Below, piece after piece: positions 33,611 through 42,842 of a DNA stretch of 64,000 bases. This DNA comes from Trebonia sp963774945 (lineage in GTDB: Bacteria; Actinomycetota; Actinomycetes; Streptosporangiales; Streptosporangiaceae): the NCBI GenBank assembly GCA_963774945.1, contig CAVZHA010000027.1:868001-932000 (forward strand), written 5' to 3'. The notes beneath the pieces are model-generated. The model saw only the letters and a program-made list of their open reading frames with translations. It was not told the origin of the DNA and did no database searches. Numbering within the stretch: the first letter of the stretch is position 1; each line of letters starts with the position of its first letter. Made by a program: the position numbers and the translations under genes.

Positions 33611-35331
33611 CTAGGCGGGTTCGCCGGGGGTGTCGCCGGCCGCGTGCAGGAGGCCGTGCTCGCGGACGACCGGGAGGTAAAGCTCGCGATAGCCGTGCTC
33701 GTCGAACAGGACCGTGACCTGGTCGCCGTCGTAGCGCTGGACGGTGCCCTCGCCCCAGCGGTCGCTGACCACCCGGGTGCCCACCGCGAACGGCTCGTCG
33801 GCTGGGTCGGCCGCCGATCCCCCGGACCCGGACCCGGACCGGACCGGACCCGGACCCGGACCCGGACGCGGACCCGGACGCGAATCCGGACCCGGCCGAG
33901 AGCCGGGACCCGGAACCAGTCCCGGCCTCGGTGGCATCGCGCGCGAGGTCGTTGTCGCAGTTGCCGCAGGGGCCCGGGTAATCCTGGCCGAAGTAGGTGA
34001 GCAGGAACGACGCCAGGCAGCCGGGATGCTCGGCGTAGTGCCGCATCATCCGCAGCCGGGAGGTCTCGATCTCGCTCGCGCGGTCGATCTCCTGCTGCGA
34101 GGCCTTCAGGGCCTCCGCCACCGTCATCGCCCCGCTCCAGGCCGGGACGCCGTCCGCCTGCCAGGTCACCGCGCCGAGGTCGACCAGGTGGGCGATCGCG
34201 GCCGTCTCCTGGCGTTTGCCGGTCTCGGTCGGCTGGCCGGCCGCGATCTCGGATGCCGCCTGGACCACGGCCGCGCTCGAAACCCCGCCGACCGTGAAGT
34301 AGCGCGCGGTGTCGAAGTCCTCGTACCGGTAGAGCAGCCGCGCCTGCGACGGCTCGCCGTCCCGGCCGGCCCGGCCGAACTCCTGGTAGTACGCGTCGGG
34401 CGAGGGCGGCGGGTCGTAGTGCAGGACCCAGCGGACGTCCGGCTTGTCGATCCCCATGCCGAACGCGACCGTGGCCACGATGACGCGGGCGGTGCCGTCG
34501 AGGAAGGCCGCCATCGCGTCCTGCCGAGCCCGCGCGGCCAGCCCGGCGTGGTACAGCGTCACTCTTTCGCCCGCCGCCGCCAGCGTGCCGGCTGCCTCCT
34601 CGGCGTTGGCATGGGTGGCCGCGTAGACGATCCCCTGGCCCGGCCAGCCCGCGACCACGCTGGCGAGCTGCTGCCGCTTCTGCCGGACGGTCATCACCCG
34701 GTGCACCGACAGCCGGATGTTCGGCCGGTCGAAGTCCCCGAGCACGGTCCGGGGATCGCGCAGGCCGAGCCGCCGGATGATCTCCTGCCGGACCGGGGGC
34801 GCCGCGGTCGCGGTCAGCGCGAGCCGGACCGGCGCGCCGAGCGCCTCCGCCTGCGCGCCCGAGCATCATGTAGTCGGGCCGGAAGTCGTGACCCCATTCG
34901 GTGATCAGATGCGCCTCGTCGACCACGAACAGTCCGGGCGCGGCCCGCTTGAGCGTCTCCCTGGTCTCCTCGTTGGCCAGCTGCTCGGGTGACAGGAACA
35001 CGAACGTGTCGGGCTCGCACGCGGCCAGCAGCGCCGCCGACCGCTTGCCGGCCGACTGCCGCGAGTTCAGCACGATCGCGTGCAGTCCGGCCGAGCGCAG
35101 GTGGGCGAGCTGATCGTCTTCGAGCGCGATGAGCGGCGAAACGACCACGGTCGGGCCGGTCCGCAGCAGCCCGGCCAGCTCGTAGATGGCCGATTTGCCG
35201 GCCCCGGTCGGCAGCACCGCCAGCACGTCGCGCCCGCTGGCCAGGGCCTCCACGGCCGGCCGTTGCCCGGGGCGGAGCTCGGCGAAGCCCAGCCGCTCGC
35301 GCGCGAGCCGGTCAATCTCGTCTGTTCCCAT
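33611..35331 (-). pseudogene. recQ: RecQ-family DNA helicase, two frameshifts
   Basis: A DNA-repair helicase of about 573 residues. ATG 35331 begins MGTDEIDRLARERLG; Walker A is LAVLPTGAGKSAI and the DEAH box is LFVVDEAHLITEWGHD. A frame change near 34858 leads to FDRPNIRLSVHRV, GIVYAATHANAEE and FGMGIDKPDVRW with GRAGRDGE; the zinc-binding region ends CGNCDN. A Gly/Ser linker encoded by a hexanucleotide repeat follows, and a second frame change in it (near 33850) restores a small beta domain, TRVVSDRWGEGTVQRYDG, to the stop at 33611. Confidence 0.8.
33820..33930. repeat. GGACCC hexanucleotide-type repeat inside the helicase gene
   Basis: A run of GGACCC/GGACC units covers most of 33820-33930 and encodes the Gly/Ser linker of the RecQ-like protein. 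Because units of 5 and 6 bases are mixed, length changes shift the frame, and the reading frame is in fact broken here. Confidence 0.8.
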
Positions 35332-35875
35332 CAGCTGAGCATCCCCCGTCCGCAATCAACGACCCGCTATCGGAACCAGAAGGTGGCCAGCGTGATTCCG
35401 TCTCCGGCGCCGCCATCGTCGACGTCCGCCGGCGGGAGGCCAAGACCTCAACCTCCGTAGCCTCTCACTCGACCCCTACTGCACTCATTGCGCCGCCAGC
35501 GACCGGCGGAAAGCGATGGCGGTCGATTGAATTCCCGGCCGCCATCCGCCAATAGTGATCGATGTCAAATTCCTTACATTCCGACATCGGGTGCCAGCGC
35601 ATATTCATAATCATCGCGTTCTCCGCCGCGTTCGCCAAAGGCCGCGAGCCAAGAGAAGGATCACTGGCGGGCCAGGAGTCCAGCTGTTCCTCGTGAGGCA
35701 CAACATCATTCAAGTGTCAGGAGTCGAATCTTTAAATCAATTCATGAATGCCATCAAAATACGGTTTCTCTCTTGCGCGGTTGTCCTACACTGAGCGATC
35801 AGCACGCCAAGCGCGTGCCGCGCGGGGGAATCGCGCCAGCAAATCGGGTTGAATCTGCAGACATGTGAGGGGTTA
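35332..35875. other. AT-richer intergenic region upstream of the signalling cluster
   Basis: No gene called. GC falls clearly from about 35540 to 35800, suggesting acquired or promoter DNA. CGATGTC (35560-35566) and GACATCG (35583-35589) form an inverted repeat. A minus-strand frame of 82 codons (35465-35713) has no ribosome site or known likeness and is left out. Confidence 0.5.
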
Positions 35876-36710
35876 ATGTCGGCATCGCGCTATTACCTCT
35901 GGACCATTCACGATGTGGAGGACTGGAGCGGCCGACCTGCAGTTATCCAGGCGCGCATCCAGCAGGCGCTCCGCCGGGTCGAGGCGGGCGCGCTGGTCAG
36001 GGCGGGAGTGGATCCCGCGCGGGTGGGGCGGCAGTCCACCGGGGACGGCGCCGTGCTCGCGATACCGGGCGACGTCCCCAGGGAGCTGATCACCACCAAG
36101 TACGTGGACGCCCTGCGCGAAGGCATCGAAGAGCACGACCTTGAATGCATCGCCGCGGAGACCATCCGGCTGCGGGTGGCACTGCACGCCGGCGAGAGCC
36201 CGCCCGGCCAGGACGAGTGGGCCGGGCCGGCCGTCATCACCGCCTCCCGGCTGGTTGACGCGCCGGTGCTGCGGCGCGTGCTGGCCGCCGCGACCGGCTC
36301 CGCGCTGGTGCTCATCGTCTCCGACGACTGGTACCGCGCCGTCATCGCCGAGGGCTACGCCCCGTCTGACGGATACCAGCGGGTCTGGGTGGAAGCGAAG
36401 AAATTCGCGGATTTTGCCTGGATCCGGGTGCCGGGCCGGAGCGCGCCGCCCGGGCTGCTGCCCGAGGACCGGCGGGACCCGCGCGGGAGCGACCCGTCCC
36501 GGGGCGGCCCCGGGCAAGGCGGTAAGCACCCCCATGGACGAGACCCCGGTCAGGCAGACCCGGCCGACTCGCCGGAAACGCGGGAGAAGGGCAACTCGGG
36601 CACCATCGCCGACTTCCGCAATGCGGAAGTCACGCGGGGACGTCTCGATCGGCAACACCACCAATTACAACGGCCCGGTGGACCAGCGGCCGGGCGGCGG
36701 TGCGCGGTGA
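35876..36710 (+). CDS. Class III nucleotidyl cyclase-homology protein (one frameshift)
   Basis: About 277 residues after correcting one base near 36633. The domain (5-185) follows the class III cyclase pattern: IHDVEDWSG (first metal Asp13), STGDGAVLAIPG (second Asp57), IRLRVALHAGE and WAGPAVITASRLVDAP. Typical base-selecting residues cannot be assigned, so it could make a cyclic nucleotide, bind one, or be inactive. A Pro/Arg-rich linker leads to VTGDVSIGNTTNYNGP, similar to a motif in the next protein. In the corrected frame the TGA at 36708-36710 overlaps the GTG of the next gene; uncorrected, both read as one 1025-residue chain. ATG 35876 follows GAGGGG. Confidence 0.65.
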
Positions 36711-38953
36711 GCCTGGATCCTGGCGGCGTCGCCGCCCAGCCGGGGCAGGCGGCAGCGGCCGCCCCGGTCGCCCCGGCGGCGCCGGCCGGGAACCCGGACC
36801 CAGGCGGGGCCGGGGCGGCCGCTGCGCCGCCGGGTCCCGCGGGCGCCGAGCCCGCCGGCGCAGCGCCCGTCGGCGCCGCGCCCGATGTGCAGCGGGGCCG
36901 GGCCGACGGCCGCAGCTACACGGACGCCCGGTATCAGGTCGGGGCGAACCTGACCGGCCAGTACGAGGCGGAATCGGCGGCCCGGGCGGACTTCCGGGAG
37001 AGCCACATGGCCGGCTCGGTGTTCGCCCACAACACCTTTCAGCTCAATTTCGGCCGCGGGCCCGCGCAGGTCAGAGCGAGCCGGATCAGTGCCGAGGAGC
37101 TCACCGCGCCATTCGTCTCGTGTCCCGACGCGGAGCGCCTCGCGGCGGGGATCGCCGACTACCCGTTCGTGGTGCTGCGCGGCCAGCGCGGCTACGGCAA
37201 GCGGGCGACGCTGCTGTGGGCGCTGCGACGGCAGGTGCACGACGACGCCGTGCTGCTCTCGCTTGACCCGTCAACCGATCTGGCTGCCTTCTCCTGCGAT
37301 GAGATTCCCGAGCACGCGGTGATGGTCATCGAGGACGTGCCCGACGTCATGGTCGACCGGCTCGACGAGCCTACGGTCAGGCGGATCGAGAGCGAACTGC
37401 GGGCGGGCGGCCACCGCCTCGCGATCACGACCACCAGCGGCGGGCTCGGGGCCACGCACAGCGCCGGGTTCCTCGTCGCCACGCTCGCCGCCCGCCCGCA
37501 TCCGCGCAAGGTGTTCGATCGGCACCTGGCCAAGCTGCTGCTCGGCACCGGCCTGACCCAGGACGAGGTGCTCCGCTGGGACGGGGTGGACAGCCTGGTG
37601 GCCGAACTCGGCGACGGCAGTATGGCCGACGCCGCCCGGCTGGCTCGGCTGCTGTCCCGCGCTGACAGGAATGAGCCGGACCAGGTAGCGGCGCGCGTCC
37701 GCGTCCAGATCTCCGAGTACGCGGACGAGCGGGTCGCGCAGTGGTTCAGGAAACTGCGCACCCTGAAGGCGCAGTGCATGGCGATCTCGCTGGCCGTGCT
37801 CAACGGCCATTCCCGTGAGCTGATCGCGCACGAGGCGGCGCTGCTCGAGCGCCGGATCCTGCCCGCCCCCAACGCCGCGAACGCGCCGGAGTTCGAAAAC
37901 CCGCTGGCCGAGGGCGCCCGGGTCCCCGCGTCGGTGCTTGACGCCACGGTCACGAGCGAGACCCGGATGACCGAGCACGGCCTGATCAAGATCGACGCGA
38001 TGAGCTACCGCGAGCCGGGCTACCCGGGGCAGGTGCTGCGGTACGTGTGGCGCGCGCACGACGGCGCCCGATCGGCGATCGTCGGCTGGCTGCGCGACCT
38101 GGGGGCGTCGTCCGACCTGACCGTGCGGGTCCGGGCGGCGACGGCGACAGGGGTGCTGGCCTGCCAGGCCATGGACTTCGTGTATGACCAGGTGATCTCC
38201 CGGTGGGCGGAGCACCGCAACGAGCTGGTTCGCAACAGCGCGGCGATCGCCCTCGGTCCGCCCGCCGAGGACCAGGTACTGCGGCCCACGGTCCGGTCCC
38301 TGGTTGACGGGTGGGCGCGCGAGGACAGCAACTGGCGGCTGCGGGCGACGGCCGCGCGGGCCTACGGCCGGACCATCGGGTTGTCCAGCCCGAGCGCCGC
38401 CTTGCGGGGCCTGGCCCGGCTGGCCGAGGTCGACGACATCGACGTGACGATCGCGATCGGCAACAGCTACTGCGAGCTTATTCTCGAGGGAACCGCGCCG
38501 CTCGCCGTCCGGGTCATGACCGAGGTAGAGCGGCTGGCCACTGAACGCAGGCGGGAAAAGCAGGCCACCGGACGGCTGACGCTGCTCGGGCTGAGCTACC
38601 CGCGGGGCGCGCCGCCCGGGATGAGCGCGCACGAAGCACGCCTGCGCGACTGGCCGACGCTCCTGGTCCTCGCGCTCGGCAACGAGAAGCTCGCGGAATC
38701 GGCGGCCAAGCTGTGGCGGGTCGCGCTCAGCGACTCGGACATCGGGGGCATGGCGCGGGAGTCGCTCGACAGCTGGGCGGAGGCGGCCGAGGCCAGCGGC
38801 GAGATGCGCACCTGCCTGGTCCAGTTCCTGCTCTGGATCGCGGCCGAGGAGCGCGGCCGGCGGGCGATGACCCGGCTGGCCCAGGCCTGGACGCGTAGGG
38901 ATGGCGCCGCACCGGCGACAGGTCGGTCTTTGATGGCCGCCCTGGGTCACTGA
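36707..38953 (+). CDS. STAND-like NTPase with HEAT-like repeats
   Basis: A 748-residue protein. An Ala/Pro-rich N-terminus (1-65) precedes MAGSVFAHNTFQLNFG (101-116), which resembles the C-terminal motif of the cyclase-like protein. A P-loop follows: GQRGYGKR (159-166), where Arg replaces the usual Ser/Thr, and the Walker B-like strand AVMVIEDVPDV (acidic pair 209-210). Residues about 450-720 are helical pairs resembling HEAT repeats (VRVRAATATGVLACQAMDF, NELVRNSAAIALGPPAED). This is the layout of STAND-type switch ATPases used in bacterial immunity and signalling. GTG 36707 overlaps the upstream stop. Confidence 0.6.
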   Translation: MSLDPGGVAAQPGQAAAAAPVAPAAPAGNPDPGGAGAAAAPPGPAGAEPAGAAPVGAAPDVQRGRADGRSYTDARYQVGANLTGQYEAESAARADFRESHMAGSVFAHNTFQLNFGRGPAQVRASRISAEELTAPFVSCPDAERLAAGIADYPFVVLRGQRGYGKRATLLWALRRQVHDDAVLLSLDPSTDLAAFSCDEIPEHAVMVIEDVPDVMVDRLDEPTVRRIESELRAGGHRLAITTTSGGLGATHSAGFLVATLAARPHPRKVFDRHLAKLLLGTGLTQDEVLRWDGVDSLVAELGDGSMADAARLARLLSRADRNEPDQVAARVRVQISEYADERVAQWFRKLRTLKAQCMAISLAVLNGHSRELIAHEAALLERRILPAPNAANAPEFENPLAEGARVPASVLDATVTSETRMTEHGLIKIDAMSYREPGYPGQVLRYVWRAHDGARSAIVGWLRDLGASSDLTVRVRAATATGVLACQAMDFVYDQVISRWAEHRNELVRNSAAIALGPPAEDQVLRPTVRSLVDGWAREDSNWRLRATAARAYGRTIGLSSPSAALRGLARLAEVDDIDVTIAIGNSYCELILEGTAPLAVRVMTEVERLATERRREKQATGRLTLLGLSYPRGAPPGMSAHEARLRDWPTLLVLALGNEKLAESAAKLWRVALSDSDIGGMARESLDSWAEAAEASGEMRTCLVQFLLWIAAEERGRRAMTRLAQAWTRRDGAAPATGRSLMAALGH

Positions 38954-38980
38954 TCGATCGAGGGATAAAGGGGTGGGCAG

Positions 38981-40103
38981 ATGGAGACGTCTTCTAGCGC
39001 GGTGATCCAGACCGTCGATGCCGGGTTCTTCACCAAACCGCCGAGGGCGCACCCGAGTCGGGTGTACGTGGTGTCGTACCGCGACGGGAGTATCCGGTCG
39101 TTCAGCGGCGCGCCGACGATCGCCGATCGGATCTCCAGCAAGCTGTTCTACCTGGTCGACACCGGCGATCAGCACGTGGCCAACACGTGCACGGTGACGA
39201 GCGCGTCCGACGCGTACTCGTTCTCGGTCGAGCTGTCGGCGACCTGGCGGGTGACCGATCCCGAGGCGGCAGTCCTCGCCAACCTGTCGGACGGCAACAG
39301 CCTCGTCCTCGGCACCCTGCAGGACACCGTCTGGCAGATCGCCCGGGGCTTCCGGCCAGACCAGGCCGGCGCGGCCGAGATCGCCGTCCGCGCCCGGCTG
39401 GGGGGTGAGATCCGGCTGGCGTCGGGCATCACGGTGCTGCACGCGGTGGCCCGGTTCCGGGCCGACGCCGCAGTCACCGGCGCGGTCAAGGACATTGACA
39501 CCGAGGCGCATCAGGCCCTGCTCGAACGGCAGCGCAAGGCCGCGCTTGACGAGCTGTTCGACGGCAGCGAGGCGAGCGCGCTGGCGCTGCAGCATGCTGC
39601 GGCACCCCAATGAGACCGCGACGGTGCTGGCGAGCCTGACGGACAGCCGGGAGAAGGAGACGGCGCTGAAGCTGGCGGCGCTGACCGCGGACCGGCAGCA
39701 CTACCTGGCGATCCTGGACCGGGCGCTGGCGAACGACCTCATCAACGACGACGACGCCCAGCCGCTGCGCGACCTGCTGTTCGGGCAGGCGGGCGGCGGC
39801 CTGATGACCGGATCGACCACGATGGTCCCGATCGCTTCCAAGCCGCCGCTCAGCCTCCCGCCGGGCGTCGCCGCGGGCACCGCCGCCCCGGCGCCCAGCT
39901 TCGGCGCTTCGAGCTCGGCGTCCGGGCCCGGGCCGCAGACACCGCCGGCGGCGTCGCCGGTCGCCCAGGGCTGGGTGGTCGAGGATGTCGTGGTGACGAG
40001 CCCGGCCGAGGAGCCGGACCCGAACGCCGGCCAGCCCGCCGCCGGCTCAGCAGCCGGCGGCGTGTCGGGCTGGAAGCAGATCAAGCGGCCGGGTCAGGGG
40101 TGA
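38981..40103 (+). CDS. SPFH (band 7)-like protein, one frameshift
   Basis: About 373 residues after a frame correction near 39593. The N-terminal region (20-185) has the SPFH fold: RVYVVSYRDGSIRSFSGAP, TVTSASDAYSFSVELSATWRVTD and DTVWQIARGF. A helical part follows (LERQRKAALDELFDG, then TATVLASLTDSREKETALKL) and a Pro/Ala-rich tail ends GGVSGWKQIKR. SPFH proteins form rings or cages at membranes. No membrane segment is visible, so another cluster member may bring it there. The final TGA overlaps the GTG of the phosphatase gene. Confidence 0.6.
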
Positions 40104-41536
40104 CGGTGAGACAGGACGCGCCGGAACGCGAGCCCCTGCCCGGCACCGCCCGACGCGAGCCGCCGCTGACCGCGCACACCCGCGGCCAGCGAGCGCTGGG
40201 CATCCTCATCGCGGCAGGCGTGCTCTGCGGAGTCATCCTCTGGCTGGCGGGGCGGCACCTGACCGCGGTCATCGCGGTCGTGATCGCCGTCTTCGCCAGC
40301 ATGGTGTTCGTGCAGCGCACGGTCAGCGCGCGTGGTCAGCGCAGCGAGGGGCAGGGCAGGGTGAAGAGGATCGGGTGGAAGATTATCTGGAGCACGGAGA
40401 CCAAGTCGCCGTCGGCCGATGGCCGACCGCGACAGCAGCACCAGCAGGCGCTGCCGCAGGCCGTCGGAACCGGCGGTCCCCGGCTCGAATACCCGCCGGG
40501 CATGCAAGGCCCGTTTCCTCCCCGACCGGTGGATCCTCCCCGACCCATGGACCAACCCCGGCCCAAAGAGCACACTCGCGGCCGCTGGTTTGGCATGCAG
40601 CCGCCCGCAGGGGTGGTAAGCCCGCCGCCCGCGTGGACGGCCAACGGCGCCACGCTGCCGGAACCCCCCGTTTTCGTGGGGACGTCCACCCCGGGGCAGG
40701 CGCCGTGGCACCTTCCCCTCGGCGCCGCCCCGAGCGGCCTGGCGGCCGACGGGCTCCGGCTCGGCGACCTCGAAGCGCGCGCCGCCTCGATGGTGGGGGC
40801 GGGTCACCGGTGCCAGGAACCGGCCTTGCCGCGTCAGGACGCCTACGGCCTCGCGCGGACGAAGGACGGGCAGTACCTCGTCATCGCGATCGCGGACGGC
40901 GTCAGCCAGAGCAAGCACGCCGATCTGGCCGCCCGGGTGGCCGTGAGCGCGGCGACGCGCGAGCTTGCCGCGATGGTGGAGTCCGGGGGCATCCGGGCGA
41001 TCAACCCGGAGTTGCTCTACCGGAAGATCTCCGGGGAGATCGTGGGCACCGGCCGGGACCGCGGAATTCCGGACGCGGACGTCTGCGCGATCGTGATCAC
41101 GGCCGTGATCCCGAGCAGGCCGGACCGGGACGGAACCCGCCCGATGTGGGCATCGTGGATCGGGGATGTCTCGCTGTGGATCAGCCGAGGCGGAGAGCTC
41201 AGGCGGATGACCGGGCAGGGCAAGACCGGGCTTGACCGGAACGAGCTGCACGCGGTCCTGCCCTTCAGCCCGGAGCAGGTGGAGCAGGGCGCGTTCGAGC
41301 TGCATCCGCACGACCGGGTCGTGCTCATGACCGACGGAGTGTCGGACTCGCTGGAGTCGGTCGACGGCACCCTGGACTACTTCGCCCGGCAGTGGGCGGG
41401 GCCGCCGCCGCACCCGGCGGCGTTCCTGCACAGCCTGTGCTACGACGGCCCGGGCCAGACCGATGACCGCACGGCCGTCGTCGTGTGGTGCGACACCTCC
41501 GGTCCGGGCCAGCGGGCGGCGGGCGAATGGCGATGA
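40100..41536 (+). CDS. PP2C-family Ser/Thr phosphatase with membrane hairpin
   Basis: A 478-residue protein. Two adjacent hydrophobic helices (about 31-72) form an N-terminal membrane hairpin; a Pro-rich linker (110-235) precedes the PP2C domain. Metal-binding motifs: RQDAYG, IAIADGVSQSKHAD, WASWIGDVSLWI, VVLMTDGVSDSLE and GQTDDRTAVVVW. GTG 40100 and the final ATGA overlap place it between the SPFH and kinase genes. With the kinase and VWA proteins it matches the TerY-P triad, where phosphatase and kinase set the state of a shared partner. Confidence 0.8.
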   Translation: MTVRQDAPEREPLPGTARREPPLTAHTRGQRALGILIAAGVLCGVILWLAGRHLTAVIAVVIAVFASMVFVQRTVSARGQRSEGQGRVKRIGWKIIWSTETKSPSADGRPRQQHQQALPQAVGTGGPRLEYPPGMQGPFPPRPVDPPRPMDQPRPKEHTRGRWFGMQPPAGVVSPPPAWTANGATLPEPPVFVGTSTPGQAPWHLPLGAAPSGLAADGLRLGDLEARAASMVGAGHRCQEPALPRQDAYGLARTKDGQYLVIAIADGVSQSKHADLAARVAVSAATRELAAMVESGGIRAINPELLYRKISGEIVGTGRDRGIPDADVCAIVITAVIPSRPDRDGTRPMWASWIGDVSLWISRGGELRRMTGQGKTGLDRNELHAVLPFSPEQVEQGAFELHPHDRVVLMTDGVSDSLESVDGTLDYFARQWAGPPPHPAAFLHSLCYDGPGQTDDRTAVVVWCDTSGPGQRAAGEWR

Positions 41537-42816
41537 CGATGAACGGCGTCTGGTCCGCGCCGCCGGCCGGGCGGATTACCAGGCTGGGCGAGCTCGGCGA
41601 CCTGAGCGAGAAGATCAGCGAGGGCGCCGGCGAGAGCTCGTACGTGTGCAAGCTCGGGCGCTATCCGGGGTGGCTGTACAAGAAGTACCGCGCGCCCCGA
41701 TCGGCCGAGGGCGCCAGGCGACTGGACCAGCTGATCGGGCTGCCCGGTCAGATGTCGGGCCAGGACCAATCGGTGGTGGACGAGCACACCGCCTGGCCGG
41801 CCGCCCGGGTGGTCGACGCGGCGAACCGCACGACCGGAGTGCTGCTGCCGATGGCCCCGGAGACCTACAAGTTCCAGCCGAAGACGCCGACCGGACGCAC
41901 CGTAGAGAAATTTCTAGAGGTGGACCTGCTGGCGCTGAGCGGCTCACGACAACGCCAGATCGGGGTGCCGCCGCAGTCGCTCACCCATCGGATCGCCGTC
42001 TGCATGTCGATCGCGACCACGGCCGATCTGCTTGAGCGCTATGGCCTGGTCTACCTCGACTGGTCCTACGCGAACATCTTCTGGCGTCCGGCCGACCACA
42101 GCGCCTACCTGATCGACCTGGACGGCACCTCCTTCGGGCCGCGCCCGCAGATCCAGACCCCGCAGTGGGATGATCCGCATGTCCCGCTGGGAACCACCGC
42201 AGGAAACTCATCGGACCGCTATCGGGTAGCGCTGCTCATCACCACCTGCCTGACCGGGAAGCGCGTCTATGACGCCGAGGCCAGAACCGAGCTAGGCGAA
42301 CTGCGTAAGCAGAGCGCGGAAGTCGAGCAGCTGGCCGAGCTGCTCCTGATGGCGCTCACCGCCGTCCCCGCGTCCCGGCCGACGATCGCCAGGATCAAGG
42401 CCGCGCTCGACGCGGCCAACGGCTCTTCGCCTGCCGCCTCGACCAGTTTCCTGCGCGATAGCCGCGCCGCCGATACCTCCGGGCGCGGCGGAGTCGGTTC
42501 GTGGAAACCGATCCAGCGTGCCTCCGCCGCCGCGGCGCAGAAAGCAAGCAGGCCGCAGGAGCCAGCGCCGTCCGCGCCGCGGCCGTCGGCGCCGTCGTCC
42601 ACCACCCCGTTCGCTTCGCCGGCGCCTCGCGTGCCGGTGAATACCAGCTACGGAGGCGGCGGCCCGACGGCCAACGGCACCGGGCCGGGCATTGCGCCGC
42701 AGTACCGCAATCAGCCTCCGGCGAGGCCGCCGACGAGCACCGTCCCGGTGGCCGTCAAAACGGCTCTGGTGATCGTCGCGCTCATCATTATCTGCGTCAT
42801 CATCGCCAATCTCTAG
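41533..42816 (+). CDS. Tail-anchored protein kinase-like protein
   Basis: A 427-residue Ser/Thr kinase-like protein. Lys in WLYKKYRAP fits the ATP lysine; the catalytic loop is VYLDWSYANIFW (Asp and Asn kept, His-Arg replaced by Tyr-Leu) and the metal Asp is in LIDLDG. The tail is Pro/Ser-rich, contains GGVGSWKPIQR, and ends in one C-terminal membrane helix (VKTALVIVALIIICVIIANL). The kinase core lacks a canonical HRD but resembles those in TerY-P triads. ATG 41533 overlaps the phosphatase stop. Confidence 0.7.
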   Translation: MTMNGVWSAPPAGRITRLGELGDLSEKISEGAGESSYVCKLGRYPGWLYKKYRAPRSAEGARRLDQLIGLPGQMSGQDQSVVDEHTAWPAARVVDAANRTTGVLLPMAPETYKFQPKTPTGRTVEKFLEVDLLALSGSRQRQIGVPPQSLTHRIAVCMSIATTADLLERYGLVYLDWSYANIFWRPADHSAYLIDLDGTSFGPRPQIQTPQWDDPHVPLGTTAGNSSDRYRVALLITTCLTGKRVYDAEARTELGELRKQSAEVEQLAELLLMALTAVPASRPTIARIKAALDAANGSSPAASTSFLRDSRAADTSGRGGVGSWKPIQRASAAAAQKASRPQEPAPSAPRPSAPSSTTPFASPAPRVPVNTSYGGGGPTANGTGPGIAPQYRNQPPARPPTSTVPVAVKTALVIVALIIICVIIANL

Positions 42817-42842
42817 CAACCATTCCACGAAGGGGGAGAACG

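Noticed and set aside
35465..35713. 82-codon minus-strand frame in AT-richer DNA
   Set aside because: No ribosome site, no family likeness; composition is different from antisense frames, so it stays open but unsupported.
37271..39610. 779-codon open frame on the minus strand
   Set aside because: Shadow of the STAND-like and SPFH genes; Arg/Pro/Gln-rich, typical of antisense frames in high-GC DNA.
40094..41431. 445-codon minus-strand frame
   Set aside because: Antisense to the PP2C gene, whose metal-binding motifs are all present.
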